From Deltaproteobacteria bacterium (lineage in GTDB: Bacteria; Desulfobacterota; Syntrophia; Syntrophales; Smithellaceae), in NCBI GenBank assembly GCA_019136325.1, contig JAGVUJ010000225.1, positions 1 to 22,707 on the forward strand: a DNA stretch of 22,707 nucleotides. Direction: 5' to 3'. The notes under the pieces are model-generated. The model did not search any database, had not been told where the DNA came from, and saw only the letters and a list, made by a program, of their open reading frames with translations. Position numbers and translations under genes: made by a program. Of the stretch, positions 7,331-14,819 are shown in pieces; the first letter of the stretch is position 1; every line of letters begins with the position of its first letter.

Positions 7331-7360
7331 TTGATTTTTGTCTTGACTTATGTCTATATT
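7331..7360 (+). promoter_or_regulatory. Candidate promoter for sufC-sufB
   Basis: TTGATT (7331-7336) and TATATT (7355-7360) lie 18 bases apart. They are downstream of the strong terminator and ~77 bases before the sufC ATG, where a promoter is needed. The match is moderate. I see no obvious regulator-binding palindrome. Confidence 0.4.
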
Positions 7361-7437
7361 GCCCTCGAATATTTCAATGTTTTCAGTAACTAATTCATGA
7401 ACAGGTTTGAACATTTTATAATCAGGACGGATAACTC

Positions 7438-8193
7438 ATGCTGGCATTAAATAAAGTATATTTTACCGCCCCCGGCGGTGAAGACGGAAATGGCGCCTTG
7501 CGTAACATTATTGACGGCATAGACTTTACTTTTGAAAAAGGGAAATTCTATGTCATCACGGGACCGAACGGCAGCGGGAAAACAACGCTCGCAAAATTAA
7601 TCATGGGCATTAATCCCATATCAAGCGGGTCCATATCTTTTGAAGGAAAGGATATTTCCGGTCTTTCAATTACAGAACGCGCCAAATCCGGCATTGCATA
7701 CAGTTTTCAGCAGCCGGCGCGTTTTAAAGGAATCACCTTTCGCGATTTGTTGTCCATTGTCACCGGTGTTGAAGATGAGAAAAAATTTCTGGAAATCGTG
7801 AGCCGAGTGGGCATTTGTCCAATGTCTTTCCTGGATAAAGAAATTGACGCCACGCTTTCCGGCGGAGAAATCAAAAAAATTGAATTGGCGACGACAATCG
7901 CCGCCAATCCCAAACTGGCCATCTACGACGAACCCGACACCGGCATCGATTTGTGGACCATCGGGCCGATGGTCCACCTTTTAAAAAAAGAACTCACACC
8001 GCAAACAACAACCATCGTCGTCAGCCACAATAAAGCCTTTCTGGATGTAGCGGATGTGGTGTTGATTATCGACAAGGGAAAGATCGCTTTTAACGGACAA
8101 TTAAAAGAAGCGTTGCCGCTGTTAACGGATTTGAGCATTTGCGCTTATCATCATAAATGCGAGGGAGAACAAGATGCTGGATGCCTTAGATAA
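7438..8193 (+). CDS. sufC: SufC-like Fe-S cluster assembly ATPase (SMS-type)
   Basis: This 251-aa cytoplasmic ABC ATPase has no membrane segment. It has Walker A GPNGSGKTT (42-50), Q-loop Gln91 in SFQQP, signature LSGGE (140-144), Walker B AIYDEPD with Asp164-Glu165, and H-loop His197. The SFQQP and LSGGEIKKIEL regions are typical of SufC rather than transporter ATPases. SufC drives conformational change in the SufB scaffold during Fe-S cluster building. It overlaps the sufB-like gene by 20 bases, and the pair stands alone without sufS, sufE or sufD. This matches the two-gene SUF-like minimal system (SmsC/SmsB) of anaerobes and archaea. The tail is cysteine-rich (three Cys in the last ~20 residues), which is unusual. 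Confidence 0.9.
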   Translation: MLALNKVYFTAPGGEDGNGALRNIIDGIDFTFEKGKFYVITGPNGSGKTTLAKLIMGINPISSGSISFEGKDISGLSITERAKSGIAYSFQQPARFKGITFRDLLSIVTGVEDEKKFLEIVSRVGICPMSFLDKEIDATLSGGEIKKIELATTIAANPKLAIYDEPDTGIDLWTIGPMVHLLKKELTPQTTTIVVSHNKAFLDVADVVLIIDKGKIAFNGQLKEALPLLTDLSICAYHHKCEGEQDAGCLR

Positions 8194-9094
8194 AAAATTG
8201 TTAAAAACCGTCGCCGATCTGGAAGGCCTGCCCAAAGGCGCCTACAACATCAGGAAGAATGGAAAGCTCCTGCAAAGACAGGTCTCGGCCAATATTGATA
8301 TTGAAACGAATGCGGAGGGAACCGGTATTATTGTAACAATCAAACCGGGTACGAAAAACGAATCCGTGCATATCCCTGTCATTCTAAGTCAGGCCGGTCT
8401 GTTCGATGTTGTTTACAATTCGTTTATCATCGGCGACGGCGCGGAAGTGACCATCGTTGCAGGTTGCGGCATTCATTGCGGTTCTTCTGAAACCGAAGGC
8501 CATGCCGGCATTCATGATTTCCACGTGGGAAAAAAAGCGAAAGTAACGTATGTGGAAAAACATTTCGCGATGGGGGAAGGTAAAGGCCGGCGCATTCTCA
8601 ATCCGACGACAAAAATATGGATGGATGAAGGGGCGGCGGCGGAAATGGAATTGACTCAGATCAGCGGCGTAGACGAAGCCGATCGCTTAAACGAAGCGAC
8701 TCTTGGCCCCGGCAGCCTTCTCCTGATCACGGAAAGGGTCTTGACCGAAGGTGAGCAAACCGCAGTTTCCAAAAACAACATTATTCTGCAGGGTGCAAAC
8801 AGCAGAGCCAATATGATTTCACGTTCCGTGATGAAAGGCCATTCCAAACAAATTTTTCACGCCAACATGGAAGCCAGGAACAAATGCTTCGGCCACATCG
8901 AATGTGACGCCATAATCATGGATAACGGCACGAATGAAACCATGCCCGCCCTCAAGGCTCTGCATCCCGACGCCGAACTGACCCATGAAGCGTCTATCGG
9001 CAAAATCGCGAACGATCAGTTGACCAAGCTCATGAGTCTCGGACTGACTTACGATCAGGCGGTTAACCGAATCATTCAGGGATTCCTGAAATAG
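8174..9094 (+). CDS. sufB: SufB/SufD-family Fe-S scaffold (SmsB-like)
   Basis: This 306-aa protein is much shorter than E. coli SufB (~495 aa) and corresponds to its beta-helix core and C-terminal SufC-binding part. Recognisable stretches are GHIECDAII (240-248, with Cys244, a candidate cluster ligand), ALHPDAELTHEASIG (262-276) and DQLTKLMSLGL (281-291), which match the conserved SufB/D C-terminus. Cys98 and Cys102 with nearby histidines (101, 110, 114, 117) are additional ligand candidates. The start ATG lies within the end of sufC, preceded by GAGGGAG at 8161-8167. Scaffold function is inferred from family and partner. Absence of a SufD suggests a homodimer, as proposed for SMS. Confidence 0.88.
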   Translation: MLDALDKKLLKTVADLEGLPKGAYNIRKNGKLLQRQVSANIDIETNAEGTGIIVTIKPGTKNESVHIPVILSQAGLFDVVYNSFIIGDGAEVTIVAGCGIHCGSSETEGHAGIHDFHVGKKAKVTYVEKHFAMGEGKGRRILNPTTKIWMDEGAAAEMELTQISGVDEADRLNEATLGPGSLLLITERVLTEGEQTAVSKNNIILQGANSRANMISRSVMKGHSKQIFHANMEARNKCFGHIECDAIIMDNGTNETMPALKALHPDAELTHEASIGKIANDQLTKLMSLGLTYDQAVNRIIQGFLK

Positions 9095-9127
9095 CCTTAT
9101 AAATTCATCCCGGCAGCGTGAATAAAG

Positions 9128-10210
9128 ATGAAACCCAAAAAAGAACGCAATATCCCATTTAAGAATCTGCTGGTCACGGGAGGGTGCGGATTTATCGGCA
9201 GCAATTTTATCCGTTATTTAATCAGAAAAAACGATTTCCCCGGCAGAATCATAAACGTTGACAAGCTGACCTACGCGGGAAATCCCGAAAATCTGTCGGA
9301 TATAGCCGCTCATTATCCATTAAAATATATTTTCCAGAAAGCCGACATTTGTGATCAGGCCCGGCTGACAGACATATTTTCACGATACGATATTGATGCT
9401 GTTTGTCACTTCGCCGCCGAATCGCACGTTGACCGCTCGATAAAAACACCCGGCGATTTTATTCAGACCAATATTGTCGGAACGTTTAACCTGCTGGAGT
9501 GCGCCAAAGCTTGCGGCAGGAAATTCACCCTGTTCCATCATGTCAGCACCGATGAAGTATACGGCAGTCTGGGAACCGAAGGTCTTTTCCGTGAAGACAC
9601 GCCCTATCGTCCCAACAGCCCCTATTCGGCATCCAAAGCGGCCTCCGACCATCTGGTGCGGGCTTACTATAAGACGTTCGGATTGCCTGTGACCATTTCC
9701 AACTGTTCCAATAATTACGGTCCCTATCAGTTTCCGGAAAAGCTTATTCCCTTGATTGTGCTCAACGCTCTGGAAGGCAAACCGCTTCCCGTTTACGGAG
9801 ATGGGAAGAATATCCGCGACTGGCTTTATGTGGAAGACCATTGCGCCGCCATCTGGACCATCATGACCTCGGACAAATTCGGCGAAACTTATAATATCGG
9901 CGGCAAAGCGGAAATGGAAAATATTTCCATCGTGCAAATGATCTGCGACATTCTTGATGAGCAGATTCCCTTAACAGACGGCAAATCGCGACGCAACCTG
10001 ATTACGTTTGTCAAGGATCGTCCCGGACATGATCGCCGTTACGCGATTGATTTTTCCAAACTAGAAAAAGAACTGGACTGGTCGCCGGAAGAATCGTTTG
10101 CTTCCGGTCTGCGCAAAACCGTTGATTGGTACCGGCATCAAAAGGAATGGATCCAGAACATCAAAACCGGCGCTTACCAGACGTGGATAGCGGAACAGTA
10201 CGGTTCGTAA
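9128..10210 (+). CDS. rfbB: dTDP-glucose 4,6-dehydratase
   Basis: This 360-aa extended short-chain dehydrogenase converts dTDP-glucose to dTDP-4-keto-6-deoxyglucose, the entry to rhamnose and other deoxysugars of surface polysaccharide. It has the NAD-binding GGCGFIG (18-24), [11 protein letters not shown] (94-104), the STDEVYG catalytic stretch (Thr141-Asp142-Glu143), YSASK with Tyr166 and Lys170, and [14 protein letters not shown], which together identify RmlB/RfbB rather than other sugar epimerases. Length is typical. The ATG at 9128 has only a weak ribosome binding site. No rmlA, rmlC or rmlD is adjacent, so it is separated from the rest of its pathway here. It lies 33 bases after sufB and may be read from the same transcript. 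Confidence 0.94.
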   Translation: MKPKKERNIPFKNLLVTGGCGFIGSNFIRYLIRKNDFPGRIINVDKLTYAGNPENLSDIAAHYPLKYIFQKADICDQARLTDIFSRYDIDAVCHFAAESHVDRSIKTPGDFIQTNIVGTFNLLECAKACGRKFTLFHHVSTDEVYGSLGTEGLFREDTPYRPNSPYSASKAASDHLVRAYYKTFGLPVTISNCSNNYGPYQFPEKLIPLIVLNALEGKPLPVYGDGKNIRDWLYVEDHCAAIWTIMTSDKFGETYNIGGKAEMENISIVQMICDILDEQIPLTDGKSRRNLITFVKDRPGHDRRYAIDFSKLEKELDWSPEESFASGLRKTVDWYRHQKEWIQNIKTGAYQTWIAEQYGS

Positions 10211-10301
10211 TTTCTTCGGATCGTTCGTCTCTACCGCTATGATCAACTGATCCGCACGCAAGCTTTACAGCATATTATCGATGTGATTCGGTAAATCCCC
10301 T

Positions 10302-10334
10302 TTATAAAAATCGATACGGAAAATCGTTTTATAA
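10302..10334. terminator. Possible bidirectional terminator hairpin between rfbB and rnk
   Basis: TTATAAAA (10302-10309) pairs with TTTTATAA (10327-10334), and CGAT (10312-10315) with ATCG (10323-10326), leaving a 2-base bulge and a 7-base loop. It overlaps the stop codon of the reverse gene and sits between converging genes. The outer stem is all A-T, so strength is doubtful. Confidence 0.35.
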
Positions 10335-10748
10335 GCTGTAATCACCGGCCGCCTCCGGCTGGTAGACGACGTGATCCACTCTTATTTTTCTGACGCCTGA
10401 CGGAACAGGCCATTCAATAATATCCCCTTCGCGGTATCCGATCAGAGCCATGCCCAACGGAACCAATATCGAAAGTTTGTTTTCAGCGATATTTGCTTCG
10501 GATGGAAATACCAGGGTATAGGTCATTTTTTCTCCGGATTCGACATCGGTGATATTCACTTTCGAATTCATTGTGATCACATCGTGGGGCACATCGGCAG
10601 AATCAACCAATACCCCGTCACATAATTCCTTTTCCAGGATATCGATATTCGCCTTATTATATCTGGAGGTGGATCTCACACCCTCTATCAATTCCAGTAA
10701 ACGCTCCATGTCATATTTTGTAACAAATATAGTTCGAACTGCCATCAT
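10329..10748 (-). CDS. rnk: Rnk-type GreA/GreB-family regulator
   Basis: The protein is 139 aa: a short N-terminal helical part (about 10-45) followed by a GreA/GreB C-terminal FKBP-like domain (about 55-135). The latter contains VNITDVESGEKMTYTLVFP and ILVPLGMALIGYREGD, the family-typical 'P-x-G-x-A-L-x-G' pattern. Rnk proteins resemble Gre factors and bind RNA polymerase, but the coiled coil is too short to reach the active site like GreA. The name comes from genetic effects on nucleoside diphosphate kinase in gamma-proteobacteria. The first of two tandem ATGs was chosen, with GAGGGAGA just upstream on the reverse strand. It is monocistronic, with its own consensus promoter. An ndk-family gene lies about 9.5 kb away, but no link is shown. 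Confidence 0.88.
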   Translation of the reverse strand: MMAVRTIFVTKYDMERLLELIEGVRSTSRYNKANIDILEKELCDGVLVDSADVPHDVITMNSKVNITDVESGEKMTYTLVFPSEANIAENKLSILVPLGMALIGYREGDIIEWPVPSGVRKIRVDHVVYQPEAAGDYSL

Positions 10749-10841
10749 TAAAAATCTCCCTCTCGTTTATTCATATCTGATTAAATGTTTGTGAATCAAG
10801 AATGGTTAACGGTTGTGAACAATCTGCTTCGGTTGATTGTC

Positions 10842-10870
10842 ACTATAAGTAAATTATGCATGGCTGTCAA
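10842..10870 (-). promoter_or_regulatory. Consensus promoter for rnk
   Basis: On the reverse strand, TTGACA (complement of 10865-10870), a 17-base spacer and TATAGT (complement of 10842-10847) form a near-perfect sigma-70 promoter. Transcription should start near 10835, about 87 bases before the rnk start. TTGATTG motifs surround it at 10833-10839 and (inverted) 10868-10874. Confidence 0.75.
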
Positions 10871-11127
10871 TCAAATAAAATATTATGCGACAGATCATCT
10901 TCAACGATTGGAGTCGGTTGATTGAGTTTGAAAACGTCCGGGGAGTCTTCCGACATCAAAGCGTTTCTTTGAATACTCAACAAGCCCGAACGAGATTAAC
11001 CGGAAGGCAGAAGTCGGCCGGATTGACCCGGAATAAACGGGACATGTTATCATCAATTGGCCGGCCATTCATCGCCAAGTCTGATGCAGAGCCGGCTGCG
11101 GATCTTTTCAATCGGAGCGCGAAAGAA
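10871..11127. other. Intergenic stretch between rnk and the BASS transporter
   Basis: The 379 bases between the two reverse-strand genes hold the rnk promoter at the left and, at the right, sequence of coding-like GC content with no supportable gene. TGGCCGGCCA at 11058-11067 is a perfect 10-bp palindrome. A second TCGGTTGATTG lies at 10914-10924. No clear terminator follows the transporter gene. Confidence 0.5.
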
Positions 11128-12048
11128 TCAGTCAATTTTATTGGCTCTGTTTTTAAGCCAATCCAGCCACATGACATATAAAATCATAAAAATGCTGTAA
11201 ACAGCGGAAGGCAGCGCCGCCTCTTTTTCAAACAGCGCAATGGCCAGACCGCCGGCGATGCCCTGATTTTTTAAAGTGCCCTGAAGAATCAGACTCACGA
11301 CATCTCTCTTGTCGATCCGGCAAATCAAGCATGTTTTCTGAATCATCCATCCCAAAACGAATGTTGAACAAAAAACAATGCCGGCAATCGGCACAACCAT
11401 CAACGGCCGGCTGAAAATCAAATTCCTGTTGACGCCGATCATGGAATACAAAACAATGAAAAATCCCCAATCGGTCAACGGACCCCGTACCGGCGTCAGA
11501 TGTTCCTGCCAGTTAAAATATAAAACCACTCTGGATACAATCAGAGGGAAAACAATAAGCAAAAACATAATGCGCAAGAGTTTATAAGGATCGTTAAATC
11601 CGGTCCCGATGAATATCCAGAAAATCAGCGGCATGATCAGTAACGCGGCCAGATAGGATGCCACGGTGCCGGACAGCGTATAGGATACGTTCCCTTTCAG
11701 AATAGCCGTGAAAGGAATGACCGCAACGGCAGGTGGAACTGCGGCAATCAAAACAAATCCGATCCACAAATTTCTATTTTCGATCAATAGGGTGGATAGA
11801 AGAAGGATCACTCCTCCCAGGATAACATAACTCATCAATATACCGACAACCGACGGCTTAATGATCGCGCGTAGATTTCGGAAATAGTCGTTGGAAACAT
11901 TGAGCGTCGCTAGTGCCATCACCAGAGCCAATGCCGGCATCATGAAGAATGTTGTCCATGGTGTGGCTTGCGGTAGAAACAACCCCGACGCGATGGCTAA
12001 GACAAAAATAAAATTGCGATTGTTAAGAAGGCGAAACATCAAAACCAT
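11128..12048 (-). CDS. BASS-family (bile acid:sodium symporter-like) membrane transporter
   Basis: This 306-aa inner-membrane protein has about nine to ten hydrophobic segments through its length. VLIAAVPPAVAVIPF and GNVSYTLSGTVASYLAALL fit the BASS/ACR3-type fold, in which a conserved proline-rich stretch and a GN/GD-starting helix recur. LKNQGIAGGLA corresponds to the second crossing helix region. Members move bile acids, pantoate, pyruvate, arsenite or other organic anions, often with sodium; the substrate cannot be read from sequence. The first ATG is used, but its ribosome binding site is weak. The ATG three codons later (12039), with GGATGG ahead of it, may be the true start. There are no ars or auxotrophy genes nearby to suggest a cargo. 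Confidence 0.8.
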   Translation of the reverse strand: MVLMFRLLNNRNFIFVLAIASGLFLPQATPWTTFFMMPALALVMALATLNVSNDYFRNLRAIIKPSVVGILMSYVILGGVILLLSTLLIENRNLWIGFVLIAAVPPAVAVIPFTAILKGNVSYTLSGTVASYLAALLIMPLIFWIFIGTGFNDPYKLLRIMFLLIVFPLIVSRVVLYFNWQEHLTPVRGPLTDWGFFIVLYSMIGVNRNLIFSRPLMVVPIAGIVFCSTFVLGWMIQKTCLICRIDKRDVVSLILQGTLKNQGIAGGLAIALFEKEAALPSAVYSIFMILYVMWLDWLKNRANKID

Positions 12049-12477
12049 CCATTATGGATCATGGAGCTTCATTTAAAATCAATTCATACATACCACAAAA
12101 CGCGGCATTGAAAAGCGATTTTCTATATGGTAGTGTTCTAGATAAATTATACACCATGGAATCGGAATGCATGTTATGTTCCCGCCGGTAGAAAACGTGA
12201 CGGAGGCTTTTGCCGGCGAAACTCATGAATTCAAAAGACTGCATCCGGGAACGGTCGAAGCAGCCAATGCCGAAGAGAAGAAAGAAGCGGAAAGAACGTT
12301 TGATCGCGCAATGAAGTGGGAAAAGAAGCTTTGGAAACCTGCCCCGACTGCGGCGCAAAAGAAAACAGATTCAGAAAAGTCGGTTAACACCGGATGAAAT
12401 ATTCTTAAAATAGATGGCGAGTCTCGGTTCGACGGGTCAATACCCGCAATCACAAATCAGGCAATCAAAGGGATAAT
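12049..12477. other. Spacer between the divergent BASS and Na/Pi transporter genes
   Basis: This 429-base region contains the possible broken zinc-ribbon gene at 12156-12387. It also has a TATAAT on the reverse strand (complement of 12146-12151) without a good -35, possibly serving the BASS gene. A small hairpin, CGGGT-CAAT-ACCCG (12433-12446), lies ahead of the Na/Pi gene. I see nothing else. Confidence 0.5.
12156..12387 (+). pseudogene. Possible frameshifted small zinc-ribbon gene
   Basis: Three forward frames each hold part of what could be one ~75-residue protein. From ATG 12156 the first frame reads MESECMLCSRR then stops at 12189. The second frame (about 12188-12325) continues VENVTEAFAGETHEFKRL and on through an acidic-basic helix ending in KWEK. 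The third (about 12322-12387) ends EALETCPDCGAKENRFRKVG and stops at TAA 12385-12387. Joined, these give CX2C at one end and CX2CG at the other, as in a zinc ribbon. Both joins need the same shift (one missing base), near GG at 12187-12188 and AAAA at 12321-12324. Alternatives are that the 76-aa single-frame ORF (12167-12397) is real and the cysteines are chance, or that this is non-coding. The ribosome binding site is poor. Confidence 0.35.
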
Positions 12478-14094
12478 GTGGCAATTCAAGAACTTTTGAT
12501 CATTATCAGCGGCATCGTTTTATTTCTCATCGGCATGGTTAATCTCGCCTCCGCCGTCCGTAAAGTCATGGATGTCCGCATCAAAGAATACATAAAATAC
12601 GCCGTGGAAAAACCGCTTTATGGTCTTCTGACCGGGGTCATTTCAACGATTATTTTTCAAAGTTCGTCCGCTTCCACCGCGCTTACTGTCGGACTGGTCA
12701 GCGCCGGTTTGATCAGCTTTTACAGTTCTCTGGCGATCATTCTGGGAACCGATATCGGCACAACCCTGACCGTACAGTTTGTCGTCTGGCATTTTACGGA
12801 AATCTCGCCTGTTTTTATCTCTATTGGCGGGCTTCTGTGGCTGATGGATCGAAGCAAATGGAAACGAACCGGCCAGGCCGTATTTTATTTCGGCTTAATA
12901 TTCCTTGGTCTGGACTTAATCAGTCAGGCCGTTGAACCTTTAAAAAATTCTCCCCTCTTTCTGAGTTTATTTACGCAAACGCAAAACCCATTTTTCGGGA
13001 TTGGACTGGGAATGGTCGTCACCGGCATCATTCATGCCTCCGCCATACCGATCAGCATCATGGCTCTCCTGGCTCAACAGAACCTGGTTTCCCTGGAAAA
13101 TGCCCTGCCTGTAATTATGGGGGCCAATATCGGCACGACGGTCACGGCGCTCATGGCCGGCACGGTGGCGACCGTCAGCGGTAAAAGGAGCGCGATTTCC
13201 CACTTGATCTTTAAATTGATCGGCGTTGCCCTGTGTTTCGTCTTTATGCCGTTTTTTATGACCATGCTGAAAAATCTTTCCACCAGCGTGGCGCAGCAGA
13301 TTGTCCTGGGGCATTTTGTCATTAATATGGTGATTGTGCTCTGCTTCATTTTTTTTCTGAAGCCTTTTGCCGCCTTGATGCAGAACATTTTAAAGGGTGA
13401 CGATGAAACGCTGCCTATCTGGCCTGAATTTCTTGATCGCAAAGACTTATGCCATGCAAAAAATGCTCTTGATAATGTACAGAAGGAATTGCAGAGAGAA
13501 ATCCATCTTACACAAAAAATGTTCTTAACCGCCATCCGTCTGATTACTGTTCATCAAGAAGGCAGAATCAGAGACATATCGTACATCGAAATGGTGGTGA
13601 ATAATCTGCGCGGTCAAATCGTCAGGTTTTTATGGAAAATATCGGCGCGTGACACCTCCGCTCAGATTTCTAAAAAAGTTTTCTCCTTTACCGCCATCGC
13701 GGGCGATATCGAAAGCATCGGCAATCATGTGGTGTGGATAGCTGAACTGGCCGCCCAAAAGAACGAGAGGAAAATCAAATTTACCGAAAACGGCATGAAG
13801 GAATTGCAGGAAATAATATCCCTGGTTAATCAAAATCTTGATGACGCCGCATGGTTGATTGAAGCACCCGACAACATGAAAATCACCGGGCTGATCCAAC
13901 GGGAAGAGGAAATAGACAGCAAAGTCAAGGATGCGCGCAACGAGCATCTGAAAAGATTTCACAAACACCTGTGCAGTACCGAAGCCGGACTGATTTTTGT
14001 TGAAATGCTGATTCATCTGGAACGCATTTCCGACCATTGCAACAATATCGCCGAGTATGTTCTTGATATTAAGGAAGATCATTGTCCGTTATAG
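12478..14094 (+). CDS. Na+/phosphate symporter-family protein with PhoU-like C-terminal domain
   Basis: This 538-aa protein has an N-terminal membrane part (to about 310) made of two inverted Na/Pi-cotransporter repeats, and a soluble helical C-terminus (about 330-530) of PhoU type. The first repeat has QSSSAST (61-67) and GTDIGTT (90-96). The second has GIIHASA (183-189) and GANIGTT (215-221), so the second QSSS-type motif is altered to IHAS. The helices near 345-400 and 430-530 are charged and coiled-coil-like. Such NptA/YjbB-like proteins export or import phosphate with sodium; direction is not deducible. The start is GTG at 12478 with AAAGGGA close ahead. A TTG or ATG further in is less likely, because the N-terminal helix begins immediately. 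There are no pho genes nearby. Confidence 0.88.
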   Translation: MAIQELLIIISGIVLFLIGMVNLASAVRKVMDVRIKEYIKYAVEKPLYGLLTGVISTIIFQSSSASTALTVGLVSAGLISFYSSLAIILGTDIGTTLTVQFVVWHFTEISPVFISIGGLLWLMDRSKWKRTGQAVFYFGLIFLGLDLISQAVEPLKNSPLFLSLFTQTQNPFFGIGLGMVVTGIIHASAIPISIMALLAQQNLVSLENALPVIMGANIGTTVTALMAGTVATVSGKRSAISHLIFKLIGVALCFVFMPFFMTMLKNLSTSVAQQIVLGHFVINMVIVLCFIFFLKPFAALMQNILKGDDETLPIWPEFLDRKDLCHAKNALDNVQKELQREIHLTQKMFLTAIRLITVHQEGRIRDISYIEMVVNNLRGQIVRFLWKISARDTSAQISKKVFSFTAIAGDIESIGNHVVWIAELAAQKNERKIKFTENGMKELQEIISLVNQNLDDAAWLIEAPDNMKITGLIQREEEIDSKVKDARNEHLKRFHKHLCSTEAGLIFVEMLIHLERISDHCNNIAEYVLDIKEDHCPL

Positions 14095-14190
14095 CCGGCA
14101 GGCCGCTGACGGGAAATGAATCATATGGGCATGGTTCATCAGGATAATGTTCGACATCAGGACATTCCTCACGGCGTCCGGAAATACGTA

Positions 14191-14219
14191 TTGAACTAAT
14201 TGCCAATATCTTCTATAAT
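14191..14219 (+). promoter_or_regulatory. Near-consensus promoter for the ferritin-like gene
   Basis: TTGAAC (14191-14196), a 17-base spacer and a perfect TATAAT (14214-14219). The predicted start near 14226 leaves a ~62-base leader ending in AAGGGGG (14274-14280) ahead of the ATG. Confidence 0.8.
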
Positions 14220-14287
14220 GAAACATAAACTGTCAAACAGCATCATGTCTATTGTTTGCTTGAACATCCATACAAGGGGGTATCAAG

Positions 14288-14806
14288 ATGAATAAAAGAA
14301 TCAACGCCCTGAAATTTGCGCTGGAAAATGAACTCAACGAACGAGAATTTTATCTGGCCAACGCCCGCCGCACAAAGAATCTGGCGGGCAAAAACATGTT
14401 TAAGCAAATTGCCGATGAAGAAAAAGAACATTATGAAATGTTGAAGAAGTTGCATGATCAGTGGGAAAAGAAGCAGAAATGGCCTTCCACTGTATCGCTG
14501 AAAGTGAAGAAATCTTTAACCGGCAATATTTTAAAATCCATGTCGGAGAAAAAATCGACGCGTATTAAAGGCAATGAAGATGACCTGAAAGCCGTCCGCA
14601 CAGCGATCGACTTTGAAGCAAGAGGCATGGCGCTTTATACCAAACTGGAAGAAGGAAGCACCGACCCCAGAGAAAAAGCTTTTTTCAACCTGCTGGCCGG
14701 CATTGAACGTCAGCATTTTCTTTCTTTGCGCGATACGGAAGAATTTCTCACCGATCCCGTCTCGTGGTATCAGAAAACGGAAAGATCATCCCTGGATGGC
14801 GGTTGA
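14288..14806 (+). CDS. Ferritin-like diiron protein (rubrerythrin-related, no rubredoxin domain)
   Basis: This 172-aa mostly helical protein has a four-helix-bundle ligand pattern. Helix 1 carries ENELNEREFY, helix 2 DEEKEHYEML with Glu45-x-x-His48, helix 3 DFEARGMALY and helix 4 GIERQHFLSL with a second ExxH. These repeated E...ExxH pairs are the diiron site of the rubrerythrin/ferritin-like superfamily. There is no CxxC rubredoxin domain at either end, so any electron donor is a separate protein. In anaerobes such proteins reduce peroxide or handle iron; the specific activity is inferred. The ATG is supported by AAGGGGG and a strong upstream promoter, so it is probably highly expressed and monocistronic. 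A linker (about 66-95) rich in Lys and Ser separates the two halves. Confidence 0.82.
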   Translation: MNKRINALKFALENELNEREFYLANARRTKNLAGKNMFKQIADEEKEHYEMLKKLHDQWEKKQKWPSTVSLKVKKSLTGNILKSMSEKKSTRIKGNEDDLKAVRTAIDFEARGMALYTKLEEGSTDPREKAFFNLLAGIERQHFLSLRDTEEFLTDPVSWYQKTERSSLDGG

Positions 14807-14819
14807 AGCGGATCATTTT

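Noticed and set aside
6888..7331. Several reverse-strand open frames rich in Phe and Leu opposite the histone-like gene
   Set aside because: They are the antisense of lysine codons (AAA/AAG read as TTT/CTT), lack ribosome binding sites, and cross the strong terminator.
10211..10294. 27 sense codons in frame after the rfbB stop, with a helical-looking sequence
   Set aside because: rfbB is already full length at 360 aa, and an open run of 27 codons is expected by chance about a quarter of the time.
10885..11181. 98-codon forward open frame between rnk and the BASS gene
   Set aside because: No ribosome binding site, no family resemblance, runs into the 3' end of the transporter gene, and is overlapped by an equally poor antisense frame.
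12059..12358. 99-codon reverse-strand open frame in the transporter spacer
   Set aside because: Its composition looks like an antisense shadow of the forward acidic-basic frame, with no ribosome binding site.
12425..12446. GGTTCGA-like string with a small hairpin, reminiscent of a tRNA T-arm
   Set aside because: No acceptor, D or anticodon arm can be built around it.
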